Shown piece after piece: positions 15,420-21,667 of a stretch of 22,464 bases of DNA. The position numbers were made by a program, and so were the translations under genes. The DNA is from a virus. Under the pieces are notes generated by a model. The model was given only the letters and a program-made list of their open reading frames with translations. It was not told the origin of the DNA and searched no databases. The stretch covers positions 1-22,464 of IMG/VR virus record IMGVR_UViG_3300036715_000989; one strand, written 5' to 3'. The first letter of the stretch is position 1; every line of letters begins with the position of its first letter.

Positions 15420-15746
15420 ATGAGTAACAACGAACCAACCAGCCTCGAGCACCTTCAAGAGTCTGTTGAGGCAATTAAAAAGCTGCTTCAACCAGGCACA
15501 GTAGTCTTCACCCCTGAGCAGTCTCGGTCTATTCTAGAAATTATTGAACACAAAGGACCACTGATTGCTCTTGTGGAAACCTTCGACGGTAATGCTGACA
15601 CCATGGTAAGAATGTCTACGGCCTGGAAGGCTGTGGAGGGTTTTGTAAGTGTAACTAAAACTATCGGGGTTATCCTGGCCTTTGTCGTTGTTCTAGTAAT
15701 GAACTGGTCCAGGGTAGTCTCCTGGCTACAAGGAGCCCCACATTGA
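15420..15746 (+). CDS. membrane protein with C-terminal transmembrane segment, possible holin
   Basis: A 108-residue protein. The frame opens at GTG 15399, but ATG 15420 has AAAGGA 5 bases before it and is the better start. Residues 1-78 are soluble and helical (HLQESVEAIKKLL; TPEQSRSILEIIEH). Residues 81-99 (TIGVILAFVVVLVMNWSRV) are a hydrophobic membrane segment, ending with SWLQGAPH. The downstream gene, also membrane-anchored, overlaps its stop (TTGA). Its position after the tail genes is compatible with a lysis role (holin or related), but a single transmembrane segment and lack of an endolysin gene here leave it open. Confidence 0.7.
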   Translation: MSNNEPTSLEHLQESVEAIKKLLQPGTVVFTPEQSRSILEIIEHKGPLIALVETFDGNADTMVRMSTAWKAVEGFVSVTKTIGVILAFVVVLVMNWSRVVSWLQGAPH

Positions 15747-16237
15747 CGAGTTTTTCTTCTTGGATTTTACCCTGTGTTCTAGGGCTGTACCTAGTAGGAG
15801 CCTCGATTCCCATGGAATGGCTCTGGTTTGACCCCAACCAACCACAACTAGTTAGCACAGAGGTTGGCCAGCCTGTTAACCTGGTGTTTACTCGTGACAT
15901 CAAAGTAGCCACCGACATTCAGTATGCTGTCATTATACGGTCAGTAGACTCAAATGAAGTTGCCTGTGAAGCACACGGTGGCCCCTTCGAATACAAACAA
16001 CAAAAAGGACCGCTGGTTGGTAAAACACTAGCCTGGTGGGCTCCTGACGATCCTCGCTGTTCTAACCTTCCTCCTGGGTCTTACTACGGAGAAGTTATCT
16101 GGACAGCTGTAACACCCCTGGCTTCTTTCTTGCCTGATGCTCTTGATGGAACACTTGGCTGGTTGTTGCCCACTAAACATGTAAAGCGGGATATCCCCGT
16201 CTTCAGTATTACTGAAAAGGAAAAACTTAGTGGTTAA
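15743..16237 (+). CDS. membrane-anchored exported protein
   Basis: A 164-residue protein starting at TTG, overlapping the previous stop as TTGA, with AAGGAG 8 bases upstream. Residues 5-24 (SSWILPCVLGLYLVGASIPM) are a membrane anchor or uncleaved signal, followed by a probable periplasmic domain with strands and two cysteines (Cys75 and Cys106), ending in a charged tail. No catalytic motif for an endolysin or spanin is recognised. Tight coupling with the holin-like gene suggests shared function in the envelope. The initiating TTG is unusual, but no other start fits the ribosome site. Confidence 0.65.
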   Translation: MTSFSSWILPCVLGLYLVGASIPMEWLWFDPNQPQLVSTEVGQPVNLVFTRDIKVATDIQYAVIIRSVDSNEVACEAHGGPFEYKQQKGPLVGKTLAWWAPDDPRCSNLPPGSYYGEVIWTAVTPLASFLPDALDGTLGWLLPTKHVKRDIPVFSITEKEKLSG

Positions 16238-16457
16238 AGTCGTTAATCTGTTTGATAAAACGGAAGAAGAAACTGAAACTCAATCCTTTGATAAATTGAT
16301 CAAGGACCTCGAAGACCTGCGAAGCTCAGCTGTCAGTGCTGTTGTTCTTGTTGAAGGTGAAGATGGCTACCTGAAGCTGCTGTCTACGTCAATGACTGTT
16401 CCCGAGGTCTACTACCTGCTATCTTTTGCCAAGGCTTCACTGCTCGGCACCTCTTAG
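16230..16457 (+). CDS. small conserved hypothetical protein
   Basis: A 75-residue protein starting at GTG with AAAGG upstream, overlapping the previous gene by 8 bases. It is acidic in the middle (DKTEEETETQSFDKLIKDLE) and ends with MTVPEVYYLLSFAKASLLGTS. A strand (SAVVLVEGEDGYLKLLSTS) followed by a helix of Val-x-x-Leu-Leu-x-x-Ala-Lys-x-x-Leu-Leu is typical of small phage proteins of unknown function. The stop TAG lies within the CTATAAAG element at 16450-16470 and is followed at once by the terminator. Confidence 0.7.
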   Translation: MVKVVNLFDKTEEETETQSFDKLIKDLEDLRSSAVSAVVLVEGEDGYLKLLSTSMTVPEVYYLLSFAKASLLGTS

Positions 16458-16470
16458 CTATAAAGAAGAA
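16450..16470 (+). promoter_or_regulatory. CTATAAAG element overlapping gene end and terminator
   Basis: An exact 21-base copy of the sequence at 3267-3287. It covers the stop codon of the gene at 16230-16457 and the first bases of the terminator stem. Position immediately before a terminator fits poorly with a promoter for the genes downstream, unless polymerases of one type ignore the terminator or it makes a short RNA. Alternatively the element is an RNA processing or regulatory site. Confidence 0.4.
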
Positions 16471-16525
16471 GGGTGAGAGTCTACCTCCGGGTGGATTCTC
16501 CTCTTCCCTCTTTTCTTTTTTTTTC
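16468..16525 (+). terminator. strong intrinsic terminator
   Basis: A long hairpin (stem arms 16468-16485 and 16490-16506 with a 4-base TCCG loop and one bulge) is followed by a T-rich tract, CCTCTTTTCTTTTTTTTTCTC to 16525. This is the classical rho-independent form. It closes the tailspike-membrane protein block. Confidence 0.9.
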
Positions 16526-16533
16526 TCATCCCC

Positions 16534-16610
16534 GTTCCTGCATCATCTAAGGTAGAACCCGTGGCCCCTAACCCATGGGGGTGTCTGTTCGATTCAGGCC
16601 AGGTACACCA
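16534..16610 (+). tRNA. atypical tRNA-like gene, anticodon unclear (possibly CTA)
   Basis: A 77-base segment with most tRNA marks: acceptor arms GTTCCTG and CAGGTAC (6 of 7 pairs), discriminator A and encoded CCA, a canonical T arm (GTCTG-TTCGATT-CAGGC) and a GG in the D-loop at the right place. But the D stem does not pair, and the anticodon arm has an 8-base loop CCCCTAAC with no U33; the best anticodon reading is CTA (amber) with A37. It may be decaying, a genuinely unusual tRNA, or a tRNA-like RNA. It starts just after the terminator. Confidence 0.5.
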
Positions 16611-16694
16611 ATAAGGATCTTTAATGTTCTAGATTGATAAACCGCCCTAGACTCGAGTTTATGTCCACACATAACTCAATCTTAGGAGAATCAA

Positions 16695-17045
16695 ATGTCT
16701 ATTGAACTTAAAATTAAATCTAAAAGCCTTTCAGCTGAAGCCTCGATTATTCGCATAGAAGAAAGACGAGCTCGTGCTGCACGTAAGACTGAGCTGCTCA
16801 CCAGTCTTCACCTTCATCGTGTCACTGTTGTCCGGTGGGAAGCTAGAGCTACCTATCTTGCAAGAGCTTACCTGGCTGGTCAATCCTACTCGACGGTAGA
16901 AGCCAGTACTAAGCACTGTAAAGAAAATGAATTTTGGTCACGAGTCTTTCCTCGTATCGTCACAATGGTGAATCGATATGGGTTGATTGTTTCAAAAGAA
17001 CAAGTGAAGAACTGGATCAACACGAGAAGCGCGGTAGAGCAGTAA
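16695..17045 (+). CDS. conserved hypothetical phage protein
   Basis: A 116-residue, basic, mainly helical protein. The N-terminal part is rich in Arg, Lys and Glu (IIRIEERRARAARKTELL); the C-terminal part contains RATYLARAYLAGQSYSTVE and a helix ending in a Tyr-Gly turn. The Ala-x-x-Leu-Ala-x-Ala-Tyr-Leu-x-Gly-x-x-Tyr-x-x-Val/Ile-Glu pattern is familiar from short uncharacterised phage proteins. AGGAG lies about 7 bases before the ATG. Its last 18 bases overlap the following tRNA gene, whose D-loop holds its stop codon. Confidence 0.75.
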   Translation: MSIELKIKSKSLSAEASIIRIEERRARAARKTELLTSLHLHRVTVVRWEARATYLARAYLAGQSYSTVEASTKHCKENEFWSRVFPRIVTMVNRYGLIVSKEQVKNWINTRSAVEQ

Positions 17046-17103
17046 GTAGCTCGGCAGACTCATACTCTGCAGGTCGAGGGTGCAAGTCCTTCCCGCGCAA
17101 CCA
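17028..17103 (+). tRNA. tRNA-Met (CAT), initiator-like features
   Basis: A complete 76-base cloverleaf: acceptor AGCGCGG/CCGCGCA, D stem GAGC/GCTC, anticodon stem GCAGA/TCTGC with loop CTCATAC (anticodon CAT), variable AGGTC, T stem GAGGG/CCTTC with loop TGCAAGT, discriminator A and encoded CCA. The first pair (1-72) is A-A, unpaired, and position 11-24 is A-T, both features of bacterial initiator tRNA; the anticodon stem lacks the three G-C pairs of true initiators. T55 is replaced by G. It overlaps the end of the gene at 16695-17045. Confidence 0.9.
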
Positions 17104-17126
17104 ACCATAACCCTTTAGGAGTCTAT

Positions 17127-17699
17127 ATGAAGACTATTAATCTTGTTAGCGTCCTCGATTCTTCGGGATCGATGATGTCTGTGGCAGACCGAGTACGAGG
17201 TACCTATAATGCCTTCTTGTCTCGTCACAAAGAACTTTCTGACAACACTAACTTTGAGTTTGTAGTGACTACTTACTTGTTCAACTCTGTAGTGCGTGTT
17301 CTCGACAGCCGTGTTCCTATTAAGTCAGCCCAACTACTGACACCACAAAACTATACCCCGTCTGGTGGCACTGCCCTCTATGACGCTGTGGGTAAAGCAC
17401 TTTACGACTTTGGGCCTAAGGAAGATGTGCTGCTGTACATCGACACAGACGGTTATGAAAACTCAAGCATCAACTTCAATCACGGAACGTTGACTAAGTT
17501 AATCAGTGAGCGAACAGCTGTTGGCTGGGATATTAGCTTCATTGGTGCAGACCTGAGTGTTGCTGACGTTTCAACCATGGCCAATGACATTGGTATTGCT
17601 AAGTTCTTTGCCTTTGACAAGACTTCTAGCGGCTACAAAGCCAGGGCAGGAGTTGTCTCGGCTAACACTGCTACTTACCTCTCAACAAAAGGAACCTGA
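17127..17699 (+). CDS. von Willebrand factor A domain protein
   Basis: A 190-residue protein that is one vWA domain. The metal-ion-dependent adhesion site is intact: Asp11-x-Ser13-x-Ser15 (VLDSSGSM), Thr82 in SGGTALYDAVG and Asp106/Asp108 in YIDTDGYEN. Such domains bind a divalent ion and a protein partner. AGGAG lies 7 bases before the ATG. It is encoded just before two tiny genes and the scaffold-capsid module. Its role in the phage is not known; it could be a virion or host-interaction protein. Confidence 0.88.
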   Translation: MKTINLVSVLDSSGSMMSVADRVRGTYNAFLSRHKELSDNTNFEFVVTTYLFNSVVRVLDSRVPIKSAQLLTPQNYTPSGGTALYDAVGKALYDFGPKEDVLLYIDTDGYENSSINFNHGTLTKLISERTAVGWDISFIGADLSVADVSTMANDIGIAKFFAFDKTSSGYKARAGVVSANTATYLSTKGT

Positions 17700-17700
17700 A

Positions 17701-17850
17701 ATGGACTTTGCTAAACTTAAATCTGTCTGGGAAGATCTCCTGATTGTGGTTAGTCATATTGACGACTTCAAACAAGAATGGGATCACATTCAAGCAATTA
17801 TCGATGATATCAAAACTCGAGTTGCTGCGAACGATGCTGCTGACAAATGA
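17701..17850 (+). CDS. very small helical acidic protein
   Basis: A 49-residue protein, largely one helix or helical hairpin with many Asp, Glu and Lys residues (FAKLKSVWEDLL; HIQAIIDDIKTRV). It starts one base after the vWA stop, with AAAGGA about 7 bases upstream, and its stop overlaps the next start as ATGA. No family recognised. Reading from within the vWA gene in the same frame is possible, but the ribosome site supports ATG 17701. Confidence 0.65.
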   Translation: MDFAKLKSVWEDLLIVVSHIDDFKQEWDHIQAIIDDIKTRVAANDAADK

Positions 17851-17993
17851 AGGTAGCTGACTTTAAAACCTGGGTTGAAGACTTTAAGTCTAAGACCAAC
17901 TACAAAACCCTGCTTAACTCTCACGAGTTGGCTGTTCTGTTCGAAACTATTGACAGTCTTGAAGTGCCTGCAGCACCCAAGGCTCCTAAATAA
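17847..17993 (+). CDS. very small protein with Pro/Ala/Lys tail
   Basis: A 48-residue protein coupled by ATGA to the previous small gene. It has a helical body (VADFKTWVEDFKSK; LLNSHELAVLFETI) and a tail ending PAAPKAPK. Like its neighbour it starts with a Phe-Lys-x-Trp-x-Glu-Asp helix, so the two may be distant duplicates. Two bases after the stop there is a 7-bp hairpin. Function unknown. Confidence 0.65.
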   Translation: MKVADFKTWVEDFKSKTNYKTLLNSHELAVLFETIDSLEVPAAPKAPK

Positions 17994-17994
17994 A

Positions 17995-18014
17995 CTAGAA
18001 GCGCCTACTTCTAG
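17995..18014 (+). other. hairpin between the small genes and the scaffold gene
   Basis: A perfect 7-bp stem CTAGAAG/CTTCTAG with a 6-base loop, not followed by a T tract, so not a standard terminator. It may stabilise or mark the 5' end of the capsid-module transcript. Confidence 0.45.
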
Positions 18015-18077
18015 ACTTGAAATTATTGTTGTACCTTAATTTCCAACCTAACCTATTGCTGTGCAAAGGAAACACTA

Positions 18078-18746
18078 ATGACTGAAGACACTGATGATAA
18101 CCTCGATGATGGGGTTGACAATGAGAATTCTGGAGAAGCCGCCACTGGTGGTGAACGCTCCGAGGAATTTAACCGCATGGTTGAAGAAGCCGCTAACGCC
18201 AAACTGGCGCGTATGAAGGCCAACCAAGATGCGATGAGTAAAAAGCTTGAAGCTGAGACGAAGGCTCGTGTTCGTGCTGAGAAAGCTGCTGCTGATGTTC
18301 AGCGAGCTGCCCTCAAGGCCGATGGAAAAGAGCTTGAAGCTGCCAACATGCGAATTGCTGAACTAGAAGAAGAGTTGAAAATGACTTCAACGAAACTAGT
18401 GTCAGTTACGCGAGATCGTGAACTTGAGACTGCTCTCAGTTCGCTCGAATTCCGTACTAACTTTGCCAAGATCAGCGCTACGGACCTGATCGCAAAAGAT
18501 CTGATTCAAGATACTGACGGTGCCTGGGTGCACAAGTCTGGTGCCTCGATTCAAGACTACATTAAAACTCTTCCTAAGAACGATGAGTTTCGAGATACCT
18601 TCCTTAAGTCGAAGGATAACCAAGGTACTGGTGCCCCTACTAACAAGACAACTGCTAAAGATAAAGCTCCCAAGTCTTTCATCGGAATGAGTTCCGAAGA
18701 ACTACTGGCCTGGGCGGCTAAACAGACTGCTTTGTCTGGTAATTAA
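18078..18746 (+). CDS. capsid scaffolding protein
   Basis: A 222-residue, highly charged protein. The N-terminal 40 residues are acidic; a long coiled coil runs from about residue 30 to 115 (EEAANAKLARMKANQ; EAANMRIAELEEEL); the C-terminal part has the Lys-rich linker and small helix typical of phage scaffolds. Lying directly upstream of the major capsid gene, it fits a scaffold that directs procapsid assembly and leaves before packaging. AAAGGA is about 8 bases before the ATG. No protease motif is seen, so removal must involve another factor or simple exit. Confidence 0.85.
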   Translation: MTEDTDDNLDDGVDNENSGEAATGGERSEEFNRMVEEAANAKLARMKANQDAMSKKLEAETKARVRAEKAAADVQRAALKADGKELEAANMRIAELEEELKMTSTKLVSVTRDRELETALSSLEFRTNFAKISATDLIAKDLIQDTDGAWVHKSGASIQDYIKTLPKNDEFRDTFLKSKDNQGTGAPTNKTTAKDKAPKSFIGMSSEELLAWAAKQTALSGN

Positions 18747-18754
18747 GGCGACCA

Positions 18755-18775
18755 GTCAACACACTATAAGGTACA
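18755..18775 (+). promoter_or_regulatory. CACTATAAGG sequence ahead of the capsid gene
   Basis: The short intergenic space holds CAACACACTATAAGGTAC, whose CACTATA core matches the CACTATAGGG core of T7-class promoters (established knowledge) and resembles the CTATAAAG elements elsewhere in this window. It lies about 10-30 bases before the highly expressed-type capsid gene. The AAGG in it is the only ribosome-site candidate and is 13 bases from ATG 18785, longer than usual. Confidence 0.4.
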
Positions 18776-18784
18776 ACAAAAACT

Positions 18785-19879
18785 ATGGCTATTAACCACA
18801 CTCTTTTTCAGAACGTGGCTCTCGCAATTTCTGCCTACGCTCAAGAGCGCTGGACGCAAGAGCAACGCATTAACTCCACGGGCCTTGTGACTTCCGGTAA
18901 CGGCATTGACACGACCGGGGAATCCTTCATCGGTCAGCTCCGCTGGTTCAAACCAGTGCAGGGCGTCTTTAACCAGCCCGTAATCGGTACGGCTACTGCT
19001 GGGTCCTACTCGACCATGTCGACCTCGATCCTGAACTACATCAAGAACGTTCGTACGCTCGGTGTGCAGGAAGAAAACATTCAATCGATCATCAGCCGCC
19101 AAGAAGGTATTCCCTACGTGGCTGGCCAGTTCGCTCAAAACCGCGCTCAGGACGAACACGCTGCTGTTCTGTCTACGCTCAAGGGTGTTGCTGCGTACGA
19201 GAAGTCGATTGCTAGTGGTGGTGGTATCACTACGTTCACCTCGGTGCCCTCGGCTACTGTTGGTGCCTTCGTAGACCTTAACGCTGCTGGCGAATTCGGT
19301 GCTGTTGTGGCGTCTGCTCCCACGGCTCGCAAACTGATCGATAGCTCGGTCAAGGGTGCTGACCGCGGTGCTCGCCTGTTCCGCGCCATGGGTATGTTCT
19401 GGAAAGACTACGAACCGGACTACCTGTACATGATTACGTCCCCCGCCGTGCTCGCCGACCTGCGTGAAGCCAACCTTATCGACCTGGACAAAATCCGTGA
19501 CGGTAACCTGGACTTCCAAACGATCTTCAACGGCAAGTTCCGTCTTGTTGTGTCGCGCGCAGACCAAGGTGACAACTCCGGTGGTAACGTCAACACCTAC
19601 TCCACCAAGACGACCTTCCTGGTCCAACCGGGTGCTATCTCGTTCAATGAAGTTGCGGTTCCGACTCCGACTGAAATTCAACGTGATGCTCGCTCGTATG
19701 GTGGTGGTGGTACGACTGAACTGTGGTACCGTTATGGCTTCGTCTCTCACCCGATGGGCTACAACTGGGCAGGTGCATCGAACGCCTTCGCAACGAACGC
19801 TCTCCTGGGCACCGCTGCTTCGTGGACGCGTGTTGTTGACCCGCTGAACCTCAAAATTCTCCCCATCTTCCACGGCTAA
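18785..19879 (+). CDS. major capsid protein
   Basis: A 364-residue protein following the scaffold. Segments such as QPVIGTATAGSYSTMSTSIL and a late YRYGFVSHPMGYNW region fit phage coat proteins that are probably of the HK97 fold (inferred). Codon use is strikingly different from neighbours, with many ACG, TCG and CGC codons, and GC is higher, as expected for the most abundant product. The strong bias also opens a long false frame on the other strand. The protein begins MAINHTLFQN and has no sign of a cleaved propeptide that I can define. Confidence 0.88.
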   Translation: MAINHTLFQNVALAISAYAQERWTQEQRINSTGLVTSGNGIDTTGESFIGQLRWFKPVQGVFNQPVIGTATAGSYSTMSTSILNYIKNVRTLGVQEENIQSIISRQEGIPYVAGQFAQNRAQDEHAAVLSTLKGVAAYEKSIASGGGITTFTSVPSATVGAFVDLNAAGEFGAVVASAPTARKLIDSSVKGADRGARLFRAMGMFWKDYEPDYLYMITSPAVLADLREANLIDLDKIRDGNLDFQTIFNGKFRLVVSRADQGDNSGGNVNTYSTKTTFLVQPGAISFNEVAVPTPTEIQRDARSYGGGGTTELWYRYGFVSHPMGYNWAGASNAFATNALLGTAASWTRVVDPLNLKILPIFHG

Positions 19880-19891
19880 TGAGGTTCATTG

Positions 19892-20380
19892 ATGACGCTA
19901 ACTCTTTTTACAAATACTTTCTTGGTTGACGCCACCCCCTGGATCGGCACTGACCCTGAATGGATCGCTGCAACTGTAGCTGAACAAGAGCAGGCGTTGA
20001 TCAATGCGACGAGAGTCCTCGACGACACGACTTGGCTTGGGTACGCGGTTTCGCCTACTCAAGTCTTGTCCTGGCCTCGTGCCTCTTTTACCTACTATGA
20101 TTCAAGTCTAGCCCTGCTTGTAACCACCGACAGCCTGACAGTTCCTACCAGACTCTCCAAGGCTACCGCCTTTCTCGCACTTCACTATCTTCGTTATCCT
20201 AGCGCTATTCAAGGCTATGACGCGAACTATGACGAGTTGACTGTCGGTCCAATTACACTGAAAAACACTAATGCTACAAGCGACCCTGGCCGTGTCCCTC
20301 TGATACCCAGGCAAGTTTCTAATCTTATTGCACCCCTCACAACCAACTCCTCAGAGCTACTCTGGTGGAGGGCTAACTGA
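19892..20380 (+). CDS. head-tail connector (head completion-type protein)
   Basis: A 162-residue protein. The frame begins at TTG 19889 but ATG 19892 is preferred (GAGG about 8 bases upstream). The N-terminal helix AEQEQALINATRVLDDTTWLG followed by LSWPR is a pattern found in the adaptor proteins that sit under the portal (DnaT-like/gp6-type head completion proteins). Position right after the capsid gene supports this. The stop overlaps the next start (TGATG). Confidence 0.8.
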   Translation: MTLTLFTNTFLVDATPWIGTDPEWIAATVAEQEQALINATRVLDDTTWLGYAVSPTQVLSWPRASFTYYDSSLALLVTTDSLTVPTRLSKATAFLALHYLRYPSAIQGYDANYDELTVGPITLKNTNATSDPGRVPLIPRQVSNLIAPLTTNSSELLWWRAN

Positions 20381-20715
20381 TGAGTCTTAGCACTACGATT
20401 GAAGCAGCAGTAGAAACAGTATTCAAGCAGCTAGACAACCTCGCTGTGGAAGTAACTCTTGTAAACTCTAGCTCTAACGCCTTTAACTTTGCTCTTGGTG
20501 AACCTGTTGTCCAGGAAACCACTGTGAACACCAAGGCGTTAGTCCTTGAGACCAAGTTAGAAACTGGTAAATCTTTTTACCAAAAGCTCCTACTTAGAAA
20601 AGCTATCTTTGAAACTTCCTTGTATGACTCGATTATTGTGAACTCTGTTACCTACAGAGTAAAGTGTATTGAGGTCTACGAGGGGGCTGTTATCCTGGAA
20701 GTGCAAGGTGAGTAA
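20380..20715 (+). CDS. head closure / joining protein
   Basis: A 111-residue alpha/beta protein: N-terminal helix (TTIEAAVETVFKQL) followed by a run of strands with VYEGAVILEVQGE at the end. GGAGG about 9 bases upstream serves as ribosome site and the stop overlaps the next ATG (TAATG). By order (connector, this gene, terminator, tail tube) it is probably the head closure or joining protein that seals the head and meets the tail; sequence alone does not identify it. Confidence 0.65.
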   Translation: MSLSTTIEAAVETVFKQLDNLAVEVTLVNSSSNAFNFALGEPVVQETTVNTKALVLETKLETGKSFYQKLLLRKAIFETSLYDSIIVNSVTYRVKCIEVYEGAVILEVQGE

Positions 20716-21101
20716 TGTATGGTGACATTATTACTTACGTCTACAACCTGGTCAACAGTCTGCAACTACAACAGTCAATCTATCCTGAAGACTTTGTAGG
20801 TAAAAAATCAGAGGCCCCTTTTCTAAAGGTGTCAATTCTTCTACCAAGGAAGCAATTGATTGACTACACCCATAACCAAGAAATTCGAGGTATGGTTGTT
20901 TTCCAAATCTATACAAAGTCCGGACAAGGACAAGTGCCAGCAGCAACCATTGCAGATAAGTTGGACCAAACCTTCCAGAGTAAGACACTAGGCGCTCTAC
21001 AATTCACAGCAAGCTCGTTGAATTATATGGGACTAGACGCTTCAGACAACTCTTTGTCGAGAACTGATTACTCAATTCCCTTCATTTTCTTCGGAGTATA
21101 A
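20715..21101 (+). CDS. tail terminator protein (DUF4128-like)
   Basis: A 128-residue protein with N-terminal helix, then beta strands and a central helix (TIADKLDQTFQSK), ending in SIPFIFFGV. The order of elements (ITYVYNLVNSLQL; FLKVSILLPRKQ; GMVVFQIYTKSGQGQ; Asp-Lys-Leu-Asp-Gln) fits phage tail terminator proteins of the DUF4128 type, which cap the growing tail tube and fix its junction with the head. Position immediately before the tail tube genes supports this. Confidence 0.8.
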   Translation: MYGDIITYVYNLVNSLQLQQSIYPEDFVGKKSEAPFLKVSILLPRKQLIDYTHNQEIRGMVVFQIYTKSGQGQVPAATIADKLDQTFQSKTLGALQFTASSLNYMGLDASDNSLSRTDYSIPFIFFGV

Positions 21102-21102
21102 A

Positions 21103-21666
21103 ATGGCTCATATTACTGCAATTACCGCAGCTTATCACTCTGTGATGAGCGTTGCTCGAACCGCTGTTCCTGGCGGTACGCTCACTTCTACTGTTCTTCA
21201 AGGTCTCTTTACGGGTCTGACGACTAACACCTACCTTTCCTTTGACAACGTTCGTGACTTCCCAACCCTGGGCTCGACCGCTAACATTGTCAAGGTTCCT
21301 GTTTACGGCTCTAGCCGCACCTACTCGATTGGTGCTCAGGGCGACGCTCCTGACTACTCGGTCAAGGTCAACTTTGTTCCCACGAACTGGGTTGCCACGG
21401 GTGTTAGCTTCATGGGCGCTGGTACGGGTAACTTTGGTGACGCTGTTAGTGACAACGTTTCCAAGGTGTTCCAGTTCACCATGATGAACCAAAAACCCAC
21501 CAACTATAACATGGTTGCAGGTGGTATTGGTACTGTGTTGAACACCCAGTTCTATTTTATCGGTCGTATCGAATCCTACCAAGTTACGCCCGCTCGCGAT
21601 GACGCTGTGACTGCTGACGTTCAGTTGTCTGTTCAGTCGGAACTGCTCGGGCCGTTTACGATCTAA
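21103..21666 (+). CDS. major tail tube protein
   Basis: A 187-residue beta-rich protein. GGAG is about 6-7 bases before the ATG. Its codon use is biased toward ACG, GGC and GCT in the same manner as the major capsid gene, suggesting very high expression, as expected for the tube of a long tail. A paralogue follows. The pair share NVRDxPTLGSxxNIxKV near residues 48-64 and NTQFYFxGRxE near the C-terminus. The strong bias opens a false antisense frame. Confidence 0.85.
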   Translation: MAHITAITAAYHSVMSVARTAVPGGTLTSTVLQGLFTGLTTNTYLSFDNVRDFPTLGSTANIVKVPVYGSSRTYSIGAQGDAPDYSVKVNFVPTNWVATGVSFMGAGTGNFGDAVSDNVSKVFQFTMMNQKPTNYNMVAGGIGTVLNTQFYFIGRIESYQVTPARDDAVTADVQLSVQSELLGPFTI

Positions 21667-21667
21667 C

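Noticed and set aside
18764-19873. 369-codon open frame on the minus strand across the major capsid gene
   Set aside because: It mirrors the strongly biased codons of the capsid gene, has low-complexity Arg/Thr/Val/His-rich composition and no ribosome site or neighbours on that strand. The same applies to the minus-strand frame at 21082-21669 over the tail tube gene.
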